Shown: piece after piece, positions 54,378-63,135 of the stretch
How the letters are laid out: every line of letters begins with the position of its first letter
How positions within the stretch are numbered: the stretch's first letter is position 1
NCBI GenBank assembly: GCA_005888325.1
Contig: VAWU01000017.1
Location: 63,676 to 127,675 of the forward strand
Length of the DNA stretch: 64,000 nucleotides
DNA from: Actinomycetota bacterium
GTDB lineage: Bacteria; Actinomycetota; Acidimicrobiia; Acidimicrobiales; AC-14
Direction: 5' to 3'
Made by a program: the position numbers and the translations under genes
The notes under the pieces: generated by a model
What the model was told of the DNA's origin: nothing
The model's database searches: none
The model's input: only the letters and a program-made list of their open reading frames with translations

Positions 54378-55868
54378 ATGAACATCGCCATGCTGCTCGA
54401 GATGGCGGCCGAGTCGCTCGGCGACCGCGTCGCGGTCAGCTCACCCGACCGTGGCGCGCTCAGCTACGCCGAGTTGCTCGGGCGCTCCCGGGCGGCCGCG
54501 TGCCTCCTGGCCGAGCTGGGCGCCGAGCGCCTCGTCACCGTCGACCTCAACTCGGAAGCGGTGCCGGTCGGCCTCTTCGGAGCGGCGATGGCGGCGGTGC
54601 CCTACGTCCCGCTGAACTACCGCCTCGCCGACTCGCAGCTCGTCGCGGTGTTGATGCGCGTGGCACCGGCCGTGGCGGTCGTCGATCCGTCGCGGGCCTC
54701 GCGGGTGGGCGGCGGCGTTCCCGGCCTCGACCTCGTCACCCGCGACGACCTGCTCGGTGCTCGCGTCGGAGCCGCCCCGCCGGAGGCCACCGACCCCGAC
54801 GCGATCGCGGTGTTGCTGTTCACGAGTGGCACGACGGGCGAGCCCAAGGCCGCGGTCCTGCGGCACCGCCACCTCACCGCCTATGTCCTGGAGAGCGTCG
54901 AGTTCCTCGGCGCCGATCCCGGCGAGGCCGCGCTCGTGAGCGTTCCGCCGTACCACGTCGCGAGCATCGCCGCGGTCCTGACCTCGGTCTGGTCCGGCAG
55001 GCGGATCGTGTACCTGTCCCAGTTCGACCCGGCCGCCTGGGTGCAGACGGCCCGCGCCGAGGAGGTGACCCACGCCATGGTCGTGCCCACCATGCTCGGC
55101 CGCATTCTCGACGTCCTCGAGCGCGACGAAGGGCTGCCCGCGCTCCGGCACCTCTCCTACGGCGGCGGCCGGATGCCTGCAGCGGTGGTGGAGCGGGCGA
55201 TGACGCTGCTTCCCCATGTCGGCCTGGTGAACGCGTACGGGCTCACCGAGACGTCCTCCACCGTCGCCGTGCTCACCGCGGAGGACCACCGCGAGGCCTT
55301 CGCCAGCCGCGAGCCGGCGGCACGCGCCCGGTTGGGCTCGGTCGGCAAGCCGTTGCCGAGCCTCGAGCTCGAGATCCGCGACGCCGACGGACGGCCGGTC
55401 GCCACCGGCGTGCGCGGCGAGATCTGGGTCCGAGGCGAGCAGGTGTCCGGCGAGTACCTGGGCCGGGAGCGAGCGTTGAACGACGACGGCTGGTTCCCGA
55501 CCAACGACGGCGGTCGCCTCGACGACGCCGGCTATCTGTACGTGGACGGTCGGCTCGACGACGTCATCGTGCGAGGCGGCGAGAACATCTCGCCCGGCGA
55601 GATCGAGGACGTGTTGCTGGAGCACCCCTCGGTGGCGGAGGCCGCCGTGGTCGGCGTGCCCGACGACGAGTGGGGCGAGGCCGTGGCGGCCGCAGTCGTC
55701 CTCGTCGACGACGGCCGAGCGACAGAGGCCGAGCTGCAGGACTGGGTGCACGTGCACCTTCGTTCCTCGCGCCGTCCCGCGCAGATCCAGATTCGCACGG
55801 AGCTCCCGTACAACGAGACCGGGAAGCTGCTTCGGCGCGAGCTGAGGGCGGAGCTCTCGACGTCTTAG
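54378..55868 (+). CDS. acyl-CoA synthetase (AMP-binding)
   Basis: The 496-residue ANL enzyme has P-loop LLFTSGTTGEPKAAVLRHRH, VNAYGLTETSSTVAVL, WFPTNDGGRLDDAGYLYVDGRLDDVIVRGG, ENISPGEIEDVLLEHPSV, and a catalytic C-terminal Lys in PYNETGKLLRREL. It is shorter at the N-terminus than long-chain ligases, as in CoA ligases of aromatic or steroid acids. ATG 54378 opens the conserved sequence. It diverges from the thiolase-like gene and probably supplies its CoA substrate. A flavin-reductase-like gene follows 10 bases later. Confidence 0.9.
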   Translation: MNIAMLLEMAAESLGDRVAVSSPDRGALSYAELLGRSRAAACLLAELGAERLVTVDLNSEAVPVGLFGAAMAAVPYVPLNYRLADSQLVAVLMRVAPAVAVVDPSRASRVGGGVPGLDLVTRDDLLGARVGAAPPEATDPDAIAVLLFTSGTTGEPKAAVLRHRHLTAYVLESVEFLGADPGEAALVSVPPYHVASIAAVLTSVWSGRRIVYLSQFDPAAWVQTARAEEVTHAMVVPTMLGRILDVLERDEGLPALRHLSYGGGRMPAAVVERAMTLLPHVGLVNAYGLTETSSTVAVLTAEDHREAFASREPAARARLGSVGKPLPSLELEIRDADGRPVATGVRGEIWVRGEQVSGEYLGRERALNDDGWFPTNDGGRLDDAGYLYVDGRLDDVIVRGGENISPGEIEDVLLEHPSVAEAAVVGVPDDEWGEAVAAAVVLVDDGRATEAELQDWVHVHLRSSRRPAQIQIRTELPYNETGKLLRRELRAELSTS

Positions 55869-55878
55869 TGTTGATCGC

Positions 55879-56403
55879 GTGGCGAACCGCGGGGCAGCGT
55901 TCAAGGACCTCATCGCGCAGCTCGACTACCCGATGATCGTCGTGACGACCGCGACGGCCGGTGAGCGCGCCGGTTGCCTCGTGGGCTTTCACACCCAGAG
56001 CAGCATCGACCCCGAGCGCTTCGCGGTCTGGCTGTCCAAGGCCAACTACAGCTTTCGCGTCGCCCTCTTCGCCGAGACGTTCGCCGTGCACGCGCTCGCG
56101 GCGACCGACACGGAGCTGGCCACCCTCTTCGGCGCGCAGACCGGCGACGAGATCGACAAGTTCGGCCGGTGCCGGTGGACCGAGGGGCCCGACGGTGTCC
56201 CACTCCTCGACGACTGCCCCAACCGCCTGGTCGCACGTCGGATCGGTGCGTTCGATGACGGAGGCGACCATGTGTGCGTCGTCCTCGAACCGCTCCGATC
56301 CGAAGTCGCGGGGCCCTTCGAGCCGCTGTCCTCCCGACAGGTGCGACACCTGCAGGCCGGACACGACGCCCACGACCGGCCCGTGCCGGGGCCGCGGCCG
56401 TGA
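55879..56403 (+). CDS. flavin-reductase-like (FMN-binding) protein
   Basis: The 174-residue protein has the split-barrel flavin-reductase domain: LDYPMIVVTTATAGERAGCL, VGFHTQSSIDPERFAVWLSK, and FAVHALAATDTELATLFG with the middle-strand consensus. Such proteins reduce FMN/FAD with NAD(P)H, or bind flavin as an oxygenase partner. The start is GTG 55879, 10 bases after the acyl-CoA synthetase, so the two are in one unit. No matching monooxygenase gene is adjacent. Confidence 0.83.
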   Translation: MANRGAAFKDLIAQLDYPMIVVTTATAGERAGCLVGFHTQSSIDPERFAVWLSKANYSFRVALFAETFAVHALAATDTELATLFGAQTGDEIDKFGRCRWTEGPDGVPLLDDCPNRLVARRIGAFDDGGDHVCVVLEPLRSEVAGPFEPLSSRQVRHLQAGHDAHDRPVPGPRP

Positions 56404-56422
56404 AGGCGGTCGGTGAGCCGGC

Positions 56423-57586
56423 TCAGAAGAAGCGTCGGATCGGCGTGGCGAGCCGCTCGTACGCCCGCTGCGTCGCCGAGCGTTCCTCCCAGCGACCGGG
56501 CTCGATCTCCGCGCAGCGCTCGAGGTCGTCGTCGAAGTGCTCGTCCAGCGTCTTCACCAGGGACGGGTCGAGCACGACGACGTTGATCTCCTCGTCCAGG
56601 GCCATCGACCTGCTGTTGAGGTTGGCGGAGCCGATGTTGGCGAGACAGCCGTCGACCGTCATGACCTTGGCGTGCAGCATGCTCGGCTGGAAGTTCCAGA
56701 TCCTGACGCCGATCTCGAGCAGGCGCTGGTAGGTCGCCTCGGCGGCGATCTGCACGAAGCGCTTGTCGGCGTGCGGCCCCGGCAGGAGGACCTCGACGCT
56801 CACGCCGCGCTGCACGGCGTCAGACAGGCGATCGGTGAGGTCGTCGTCGGGCACGAAGTAGGCGGTCGCGATGCGCACCCGTTCCGCCGCCAGCTGCACC
56901 AGCGTCCGGAAGAGCGTAGCGATGTCGCTCCATCCCGTCTCCGAAGCCCCGCGTACGCACTGAGCACGTGCGTGACCGGGCTGAGGTTGATGGGGGAAGC
57001 GGTCGACGTCGTCGAAGAGGACGGGGTCGGTCTCGACCCAGTTGTCGAGGAACGCGGCGCGTAGCCCGTCGACCACGGGGCCCTCGAAGCGGAAGTGGGT
57101 GTCACGCCACTCGTGCTCGTTGCGGGCGTCACCCTTCCACTCGTCGGCGATGCCGACTCCGCCGGTGAACGCCACCGCCTCATCGACGATCATCACCTTG
57201 CGGTGGGTCCTGTGGTTGGTCTCGAGCGGGCGAAAGCGGTTGAGCGGTCGGAACCATCGCAGCACGACCCCGTTGTCGTGCATGATGTCGATCGCGGCCG
57301 GATCCATCGGTCGGGCTCCGTATGCGTCGAGCAGGACGCGCACGCGCACACCGGCTTTCGCCTTCTTGGCGAGCACCTCGGCCAGATGGGACCCGACCTC
57401 ACCCCGCCAGTAGATGAACGTGAGGAAGTCGATCGTGTGCTCGGCCTTCTCGATCGCATCGAACATGGCAGGGAAGATCTCGCAACCGTTGCGGAGCGGG
57501 TCGACTCGGTTGCCTTCGGTGACAGGTACGCCGAGCACTCCCTCGAGGACCCGCCGCGCCCGCTGGGTCGGGTCGTCCGCGGTCAT
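56423..57586 (-). CDS. phospholipase D-family enzyme (cardiolipin-synthase-like)
   Basis: The 387-residue protein has two HKD motifs: HRKVMIVDEAVAFTGG near residue 135 and HAKVMTVDGCLANIGSANLN near 310, each with HxKxxxxD and downstream Gly/Asn. It has no N-terminal membrane helices, unlike E. coli ClsA, so it resembles ClsB/ClsC-type soluble enzymes that make cardiolipin or exchange phosphatidyl groups. ATG 57586 overlaps the YihY stop by four bases. It is the last gene of a four-gene overlapping operon. Confidence 0.9.
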   Translation of the reverse strand: MTADDPTQRARRVLEGVLGVPVTEGNRVDPLRNGCEIFPAMFDAIEKAEHTIDFLTFIYWRGEVGSHLAEVLAKKAKAGVRVRVLLDAYGARPMDPAAIDIMHDNGVVLRWFRPLNRFRPLETNHRTHRKVMIVDEAVAFTGGVGIADEWKGDARNEHEWRDTHFRFEGPVVDGLRAAFLDNWVETDPVLFDDVDRFPHQPQPGHARAQCVRGASETGWSDIATLFRTLVQLAAERVRIATAYFVPDDDLTDRLSDAVQRGVSVEVLLPGPHADKRFVQIAAEATYQRLLEIGVRIWNFQPSMLHAKVMTVDGCLANIGSANLNSRSMALDEEINVVVLDPSLVKTLDEHFDDDLERCAEIEPGRWEERSATQRAYERLATPIRRFF

Positions 57587-58575
57587 GCGCGCCCGAGTGC
57601 GGGCACCTGAGGCGACGACGACGCGCTCGAAGGGCCTGCGTCGGGCTCCGACTCGGCGACCTTCTGCTGGTCCTGGGGGGACGCGGCGTCGGCGCGCACC
57701 GCTTCCAGCTGGGCCGCGATCGCGGCACCGAAGAACAGCGCGATGGAAGTGAGGAGTGACCAGAGCAGGAGCGCCACCATGCCGGCCAGCGGGCCGTACG
57801 TCCGGCCGAAGGAAGCGCTGCGCGAGAAGAACTCCCCGAGGCCGACCGTCATCACGAACCACAGCGCGACGGCGACGGACGATCCGAACACGAGCCACGA
57901 CCATGCCGGTTGGCGGCGGCGTGGGGACCAACGGAACAGCAACGCGATGGCCGCGAGCGCGAGGCCGACTCCGACCGGCCAGGCGGCGACGTCCCAGGCG
58001 CGCGCCCAGGCGGGGTTGCCGATCGAGTGGCTGATGGCCCGCCCGAACGCGAGCACGCCGACCGCAGCCGTGAGGAGAGCACCCACGCTCACCGCGAGCG
58101 CCAGCGCGAAGCCGTACTTGTGCAGCGCGGGTCGATCCTTCTCGACACCGTAGATGCGATTCAGACCTCGCTCGAGCTGGCCCATGGCGGTCGTGGCGGT
58201 GATGAGCCAGCCGATGACACCGAAGGCAAGGCCCATGTAGTTGTGCGACGCACCGGCCCGCTGCGCCTGCGAGATGGTGGTGGTGAGCAGGTCGGCAACG
58301 GGGCCGGGCGCGGCGCCCTTGACCGAGCGCACGATGACGTCGCTGATCCCACCATCGCCGAAGGCCCGCGCCAAGCCGACCAAGGCGATCATCCCTTGGA
58401 TGGCGCCGAGGGACACCATGAACGCCATCGAACGCGCGTGGCTGAAGCCGTCGGACCATCGCAGCCGCTGGAACGCGTCGCTCAGGAGTCGCCGCCGCCC
58501 ACACCGCTTCAAGGTGGCGCGGGCGTCGTCCCCGCTGAGCTCCCAGGTCTCGGGAACGAGTTGAGCCGTGCTCAC
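57583..58575 (-). CDS. YihY/BrkB family inner-membrane protein
   Basis: The 330-residue protein has six predicted helices (residues about 48-70, 110-135, 155-178, 195-215, 228-250, 262-290). The family segments ARSMAFMVSLGAIQGMIAL, RGLNRIYGV and RTYGPLAGMVALLLWSLLTSIALFFGAAIAAQ are clear. A charged tail follows. The function is unsettled; membrane transport or lipid-related roles have been proposed. It overlaps the genes on both sides by four bases (57583-57586 and 58572-58575) within a lipid operon. Confidence 0.9.
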   Translation of the reverse strand: MSTAQLVPETWELSGDDARATLKRCGRRRLLSDAFQRLRWSDGFSHARSMAFMVSLGAIQGMIALVGLARAFGDGGISDVIVRSVKGAAPGPVADLLTTTISQAQRAGASHNYMGLAFGVIGWLITATTAMGQLERGLNRIYGVEKDRPALHKYGFALALAVSVGALLTAAVGVLAFGRAISHSIGNPAWARAWDVAAWPVGVGLALAAIALLFRWSPRRRQPAWSWLVFGSSVAVALWFVMTVGLGEFFSRSASFGRTYGPLAGMVALLLWSLLTSIALFFGAAIAAQLEAVRADAASPQDQQKVAESEPDAGPSSASSSPQVPALGRA

Positions 58576-59447
58576 GCCGGCACCCGCACGGTGATCGCGC
58601 CGGGCTCGACCCGGAACCTGAGCCGCGACACCTTCGAGCGGCTGCCGCCGTCGAGCTCGTAGAGCACGTCACGATCGAGGCGCACATCCACCTTGCGCGC
58701 CCGGGTCATGTGCACGAACGGCGACCGGCCCGGCTCCTTGCGCGCGGCGCGAGAGAGAAGTCGCAACCACTGCAGGCTGCCCTTGGCGGTAACGACGCCG
58801 ACGTCGAGCACGCCGTCGTCGGGCTCCGCGTCACGGAACACGACGAGCCCGCCCGTAGCGGTGCCCACATTGCCCACGAGCACGCACGTCGCCGCGCCCT
58901 TGAACCACCGGACGCCGTCGACCTTGATCCGGACCTTGGCGGCCCCGGCCCGCGTGGCTTTCACGCCGCTCCGCACGTACGCGAGCCGGCCCAGCTTGTC
59001 CTTGCTGGAGCCGTCGGCCCCTCCGATCATGCGCGCGTCGAAACCCACACCGGCCATGACCGCAAAGTGCTCCCCGTTCACGCGCCCGACGTCGAGCCGT
59101 CGGTTGCGACCCGACAACGCCACCCGAAGGGCCTCGTCGAGGTCGTGCGGGATCCCCAGGTTCGTTGCCAACAGGTTCGCGGTGCCGGCCGGCAGGATCC
59201 CGAGGGCGACGTCGTGGCCCGCGAGCACGTCGATGCAGCGCTGCACCATGCCGTCACCGCCCCAGACCAGGACCAGCTCGGCACCCTGCCGGATCGCGTC
59301 CCGAACACGTTTCGGCGCCTTCCTGCTCTTGGGGACCTCGAACCAGAGGGGCTCCTCGACTCCCGCGTCGGCCAACTGCCTGCGGAGGTCGGGCAGGCCG
59401 CCGTCGAGGGACTTCCGTTGATGGGCGACGACGGCGACGCGTTCCAT
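58572..59447 (-). CDS. diacylglycerol kinase family lipid kinase
   Basis: The 291-residue protein has the DAGK catalytic motif VLVWGGDGMVQRCIDVLAG near residue 60 and GILPAGTANLLATNLGIP at about 82-99. The C-terminal sandwich domain includes FAVMAGVGFDARMIGGADGS, VLVGNVGTATGGLVVFRDAEPDDG and LDVGVV. It phosphorylates diacylglycerol or a similar lipid to phosphatidic acid. ATG 59447 overlaps the PAP2 stop by one base (TGATG). It is in the same transcript as a PAP2 phosphatase and a PLD-type transferase, a full phosphatidate cycle. Confidence 0.92.
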   Translation of the reverse strand: MERVAVVAHQRKSLDGGLPDLRRQLADAGVEEPLWFEVPKSRKAPKRVRDAIRQGAELVLVWGGDGMVQRCIDVLAGHDVALGILPAGTANLLATNLGIPHDLDEALRVALSGRNRRLDVGRVNGEHFAVMAGVGFDARMIGGADGSSKDKLGRLAYVRSGVKATRAGAAKVRIKVDGVRWFKGAATCVLVGNVGTATGGLVVFRDAEPDDGVLDVGVVTAKGSLQWLRLLSRAARKEPGRSPFVHMTRARKVDVRLDRDVLYELDGGSRSKVSRLRFRVEPGAITVRVPA

Positions 59448-60262
59448 CAGACCCGTTCTCGCTCGAGTGGCGCGGACCCGTTCGATTCCGGCGCGCCGCG
59501 TGCGGCGACGTCCGCGGCCCGAAACGCGGCGAACGCGACGAACAACACCGCGGCCCCCATCACGAGGCCCGCTGCGACATCGAGGGGATGGTGCATCCCG
59601 CGGTAGACCCGGGCGAACCCGACCGCCGTCGGCATGATCACGGCTGCGGCCCAGGCCAGCACGCGAGACGCCTGACGGGCACCACCGGCGGAGACGAAGA
59701 TCGCGATCGAGGCGTAGATGACGAGGACGGCGGCACTGTGCCCGGACGGATAGCTCGACGTCGAGGGGACGGACCCCAGCTTCGGGACTGCGGGCCGGGG
59801 TCGATCGACCAGGAAGTTCACCGCGAGGAAGGTGAACAGCTCGAGGCCGAGCCCCGCCACCAGCACCCCCGCGTCGCGCCAGCGCCGCCGGCGGGCGAGG
59901 ATGATCACCACGAGCAACGCGATCGCTACGGCACCGGCCGTGTCCGCGGATCTCGACAGCACGCTCGTGAGGAGGTCGAGGGCGCCATCGCGATGCTCCG
60001 ACAACCATCGGGTCGCCTCCACGTCGGCCCTCCCGACGGGGCCGCCCGCGAGCACCTTCGTCACGAGCAGGCCGAGCGCGAGCATGGCCACGCCGACTGC
60101 GACGTACCCGGCGACGAGGACCGATGCCGCTGCGGTCGCACGCGGGTAGCGGGCCCGAAGGCCGGTCCGCTCGGGGCCGATGTCCCCGACTCGTGTGGGC
60201 CACGCGTCGCTCGGGGGCTCGTTGTCTCGAGGGCGGGTGGCGTGCGTAGACGCGCTCGCCAT
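59447..60262 (-). CDS. PAP2-family lipid phosphatase, variant motif 1
   Basis: The 271-residue protein has about six helices. Motif 2 SSYPSGHSAAV and motif 3 ARVYRGMHHPLD (Arg, His, Asp) are intact. Motif 1 reads NFLVDRPRP, with Asn in place of the usual Lys of KxxxxxxRP. PAP2 proteins dephosphorylate phosphatidate or polyprenyl diphosphates at the outer membrane face; the substitution may lower or change activity. It is the first gene of the overlapping lipid operon. The start is ATG 60262. Confidence 0.88.
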   Translation of the reverse strand: MASASTHATRPRDNEPPSDAWPTRVGDIGPERTGLRARYPRATAAASVLVAGYVAVGVAMLALGLLVTKVLAGGPVGRADVEATRWLSEHRDGALDLLTSVLSRSADTAGAVAIALLVVIILARRRRWRDAGVLVAGLGLELFTFLAVNFLVDRPRPAVPKLGSVPSTSSYPSGHSAAVLVIYASIAIFVSAGGARQASRVLAWAAAVIMPTAVGFARVYRGMHHPLDVAAGLVMGAAVLFVAFAAFRAADVAARGAPESNGSAPLERERV

Positions 60263-60281
60263 TTGGCCACCGTTACCAAAT
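60261..60281. promoter_or_regulatory. inverted repeat at the start of the lipid operon
   Basis: ATTTGG (60261-60266) and CCAAAT (60276-60281) form a 6-base inverted repeat with a 9-base spacer. It covers the ATG and ribosome-site region of the PAP2 gene, in the 94-base gap between two divergent PAP2 genes. It could be an operator or a leader hairpin; the evidence is only the symmetry. Confidence 0.3.
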
Positions 60282-60356
60282 CGCGACCCTCCCAAACGTC
60301 GCAGTGACGACGCCCGTTTCGGACGGTGGTGAGTTCGGTACTGAAATGAGACTCTG

Positions 60357-61274
60357 GTGATCCTCGCGAGCGTCTTCGTCCCTGCAGTCACCGCCGGTCT
60401 CCTCGGCTGGGCGCTCGCCCGTCGTTGGCCCCGAATCGACCCGGTCGCGCCGCGCCTCGCGGAGGACTCCTCGATCGTGAGGACCGAGGTACGTGAGCAC
60501 CCTCGGCTCCGGCTCCTGCTGCGTCGGCACATCGATCCGTCCGCGGCAACCGGTCTGGTCTTGACCGTCGCAGTCGCCGCGCTCGCCAGCGTGATCACGG
60601 CGATTGGTCTCCTGCTGCTGATGGTTCGGACCCACTCGGGGTTGGCGTCGTGGGACCTCGCGTTTGCCCGTTGGGGCGCCGAGCACGCCACGCCCGTTTC
60701 GACCCGTGGCCTGCGCGACATCAGCCTCCTCGGCGGAACCGTCGGCGTGATCGCCATCGCCGGGGTGGTCGGCGTGCTCGAGTACAGGCGACGCCCGAAT
60801 CGGGCGATCCCGGCGCTGCTCGCGCTCACGGTCCTGGGTCAGTTCGCGATCGTGAACATCGTCAAGGCGGTTGTCGACCGGCAGCGGCCGTCCGTCCATC
60901 AGCTGACGGGCTATTCAGGCTCGTCGTTCCCCTCCGGGCACGCGGCCGCCGCCGCGGCCACGCTCGCGGTCGTGGCGCTGCTCCTGGGTCGCGGGCGTCC
61001 GCGTGCGGTTCGCAACCTGCTCGCCGGGGGTGCGGTGGGCCTTGCCACGCTCGTTGCCGCGAGCAGGGTCATGCTCGGCGTGCACTGGTTCACCGATGTG
61101 CTCGCCGGCATGGCGGTGGGGTGGGGATGGCTGGCGCTCTGCTCGATCGCGTTCGGAGGGCGGCTGCTGCAATTCGGTGCTCCGGTGGCCGAGGCCGAAG
61201 CTATCGCCGAGCAGGCTCCGGCCACAATCAGCGATCGTGCCGAGTCTCGTAGCCCGGCGACGCGTCTTGGCTGA
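60357..61274 (+). CDS. PAP2-family lipid phosphatase
   Basis: The 305-residue protein has N-terminal and core helices with all three PAP2 motifs complete: KAVVDRQRP (Lys present), SSFPSGHAAA and ASRVMLGVHWFTD. It probably dephosphorylates phosphatidate, phosphatidylglycerophosphate or undecaprenyl diphosphate at the membrane. It starts at GTG 60357, divergent from the lipid operon headed by the other PAP2 gene, so the window has one canonical and one variant PAP2 enzyme back to back. Confidence 0.9.
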   Translation: MILASVFVPAVTAGLLGWALARRWPRIDPVAPRLAEDSSIVRTEVREHPRLRLLLRRHIDPSAATGLVLTVAVAALASVITAIGLLLLMVRTHSGLASWDLAFARWGAEHATPVSTRGLRDISLLGGTVGVIAIAGVVGVLEYRRRPNRAIPALLALTVLGQFAIVNIVKAVVDRQRPSVHQLTGYSGSSFPSGHAAAAAATLAVVALLLGRGRPRAVRNLLAGGAVGLATLVAASRVMLGVHWFTDVLAGMAVGWGWLALCSIAFGGRLLQFGAPVAEAEAIAEQAPATISDRAESRSPATRLG

Positions 61275-61289
61275 CGTTTTGATTACGCT

Positions 61290-61643
61290 TTGATCACCCC
61301 TCGAGGACCCAAGCTTGACCTGTCGTCACCCAAGCCAGTGCCGGAACCTGCCTTCTCTACCAACGACGACCACGTCGTCGTCGCCACTGGTGACATCGAC
61401 GTGGCCACCGCGCCACAGCTGTCGGAAGCGCTCCGTGTCGTCATCGGGCGCGGTCACCCACAGGTGGTGCTCGACCTGGCTGGTGTTGACTTCATGGACT
61501 CGCAGGGTGTCCGCGTGATCGTGCGGGCCCACAAGCAGCTCGAGCGCACGGGTGGCGCCCTGGTCGTGCGCGGACCTCAGGCGCAGACGCGGAGCGTCCT
61601 CGAGGTCACGGGCCTGTCGCACCTGATCCAGCCCGAAGACTGA
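61290..61643 (+). CDS. STAS-domain anti-sigma-factor antagonist
   Basis: The 117-residue protein has a STAS fold with VVVATGDIDVATAPQLSEAL and the phospho-site motif VDFMDSQGVRVIV, in which the Ser is the residue phosphorylated by RsbW-like kinases. It is likely an RsbV/SpoIIAA-type antagonist in partner switching. The start is unsure: a TTG at 61290 gives the length stated, and GTG 61339 is an alternative just before the fold. Its 3' end overlaps the convergent RsbW-like gene by 38 bases. Confidence 0.85.
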   Translation: MITPRGPKLDLSSPKPVPEPAFSTNDDHVVVATGDIDVATAPQLSEALRVVIGRGHPQVVLDLAGVDFMDSQGVRVIVRAHKQLERTGGALVVRGPQAQTRSVLEVTGLSHLIQPED

Positions 61644-62031
61644 CCGGCGCGAGGTCGAACCAGACGGCTTTGCCGTGCGGTTGCCGGTCGACGCCCCACG
61701 CCGCTGCGAGCGTCGCGACCAGCGTCATCCCCCGTCCGGCCTCTGCATCGTCCGGCTTCTCGCGGATCACAGGCACGCCGACGCTCTGATCGATCACGCA
61801 GACCCGCACGGTCGTCGCATTCAGCGGGCGGAGCGCGACCTCGAAGTCGGTCGCTGCGTGGCGGACGACATTGGTCGCCAGCTCGCTCGTCAGGAGAACC
61901 GCCGTGTCACGCACCTCAGCGGGTCCGTCGACGGCGCTGCCCACGAAGGATCGAGCGGCACGCACGCTGGCGGCGGTGGGGGGGAAGCATGCGCGTACTG
62001 CCAAGGATCGCTCCAGGGACATTGCGGGCAT
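61606..62031 (-). CDS. RsbW-like ATP-binding protein (anti-sigma kinase type)
   Basis: The 141-residue GHKL ATPase has N-box LLTSELATNVVRHA, G1-like CVIDQSVGVPV and G2 region AEAGRGMTLVATLAAAWGVD. It is the HATPase_c_2 type found in anti-sigma factor kinases of actinobacteria, expected to bind a sigma factor or phosphorylate a STAS protein. The STAS gene is its convergent neighbour, with tails overlapping by 38 bases. ATG 62031 is used; ATG 62022 (MSLERSLAV) is possible. Confidence 0.85.
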   Translation of the reverse strand: MPAMSLERSLAVRACFPPTAASVRAARSFVGSAVDGPAEVRDTAVLLTSELATNVVRHAATDFEVALRPLNATTVRVCVIDQSVGVPVIREKPDDAEAGRGMTLVATLAAAWGVDRQPHGKAVWFDLAPVSLRAGSGATGP

Positions 62032-62139
62032 GACGTCGGTTCCCAAATCCCCGGACGACAAACCCCCGGGCAACGCGACTCGACCGGGCTCCTGACGGGC
62101 CTTCGCTTGGAACGAGCCGCGGTGGGTAAATTGATCGTC

Positions 62140-63102
62140 ATGTCCCGATCGCAGCCCCTTCGAGAATGCTGCGGTCACATCGTCAACTTCTACGACGACG
62201 AGGCCGATCTGGTCCGCGACGTGGGTGGGTTCCTGACCGACGAGCTCGATGACGACGAGGTCCTCGTCGTGCTGGCAACGCAAGCCCATCGCGACGCCAT
62301 CGATGCGGTGCTCGCCCGGCGTCTCACCGATGGCGCATGCGGCCCCGCGCGCTACGTCTGCCTCGATGCCGGCGAGGTGCTGTCGAGCTTCATGATCGAC
62401 GGCGCACCCGACCGCGGCCGGTTCATGGCGGTGGTCGGAGGGCTCATCGCCGAAGCGGTCGACAGATGTAGGCCCGTGCGGGCCTTCGGAGAGATGGTCG
62501 CGTTGCTTTGGCAGCAAGGAAATGTGACGGGCGCAATCGAGCTGGAGGCGCTCTGGAACGAGCTCGCGCGGGACTACCGGTTCGCGCTCTACTGCGCCTA
62601 TCCCATGTCGGCGGTGGCGGGCAACGACGACCTGACCGCAGCCCGCAGGGTCTGCGACGAGCATTCGGGTGTCGTCGCGCCCAGCAGCTACGCGTCTGGA
62701 GCGGCCACCGGTCTCGCGATGGAGGCGATCGCCGAGCGCTCCCAGCTCTTCCTGGCCGTTCCGCTCGCAGCTCGAGCCGTCCGGCGCCTCGTCGGTCAGA
62801 CGCTCACCGCGTGGGATCAGGACGAGTTGGTCGACGATGCCACGGCGGTCGTCTCCGAGCTCGCGAGCAACGCGCTCCTCCATGCGAGCTGTCCCTTCCG
62901 GGTCTCGGTTCGCCGTTCCGACGCGGCCGTCAAGATCGAGGTCCACGATCTCAGTCCTGCGCTGCCGACGCGACGCGACGTCGCGCCGGACGCGCTCGGC
63001 GGACGAGGGGTCGCGCTCGTGGCCGGGCTCTCGACGAGCTGGGGGACCGAGCTCGTACCCGACGGCAAGATTGTCTGGGCAGAGCTTGCGCGGTCCCACT
63101 AG
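62140..63102 (+). CDS. MEDS-domain sensor with C-terminal RsbW-like ATPase
   Basis: The 320-residue protein has an N-terminal MEDS/DcmR-like sensory domain (CCGHIVNFYDDEADLVRDVG, VLVVLATQAHRDAIDAVL, YRFALYCAYPMSAV). A GHKL ATPase follows with N-box VVSELASNALLHA, VHDLSPALPTRRD and GGRGVALVAGLSTSWGTE. Such fusions sense a ligand or redox state and act as anti-sigma kinases or switches. ATG 62140 is preferred; TTG 62131 is in frame. It diverges from the RsbW-like gene, and a hairpin follows it. Confidence 0.87.
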   Translation: MSRSQPLRECCGHIVNFYDDEADLVRDVGGFLTDELDDDEVLVVLATQAHRDAIDAVLARRLTDGACGPARYVCLDAGEVLSSFMIDGAPDRGRFMAVVGGLIAEAVDRCRPVRAFGEMVALLWQQGNVTGAIELEALWNELARDYRFALYCAYPMSAVAGNDDLTAARRVCDEHSGVVAPSSYASGAATGLAMEAIAERSQLFLAVPLAARAVRRLVGQTLTAWDQDELVDDATAVVSELASNALLHASCPFRVSVRRSDAAVKIEVHDLSPALPTRRDVAPDALGGRGVALVAGLSTSWGTELVPDGKIVWAELARSH

Positions 63103-63135
63103 TCGGGATGCCGGGCCAGGCAGCGACGACGATCG

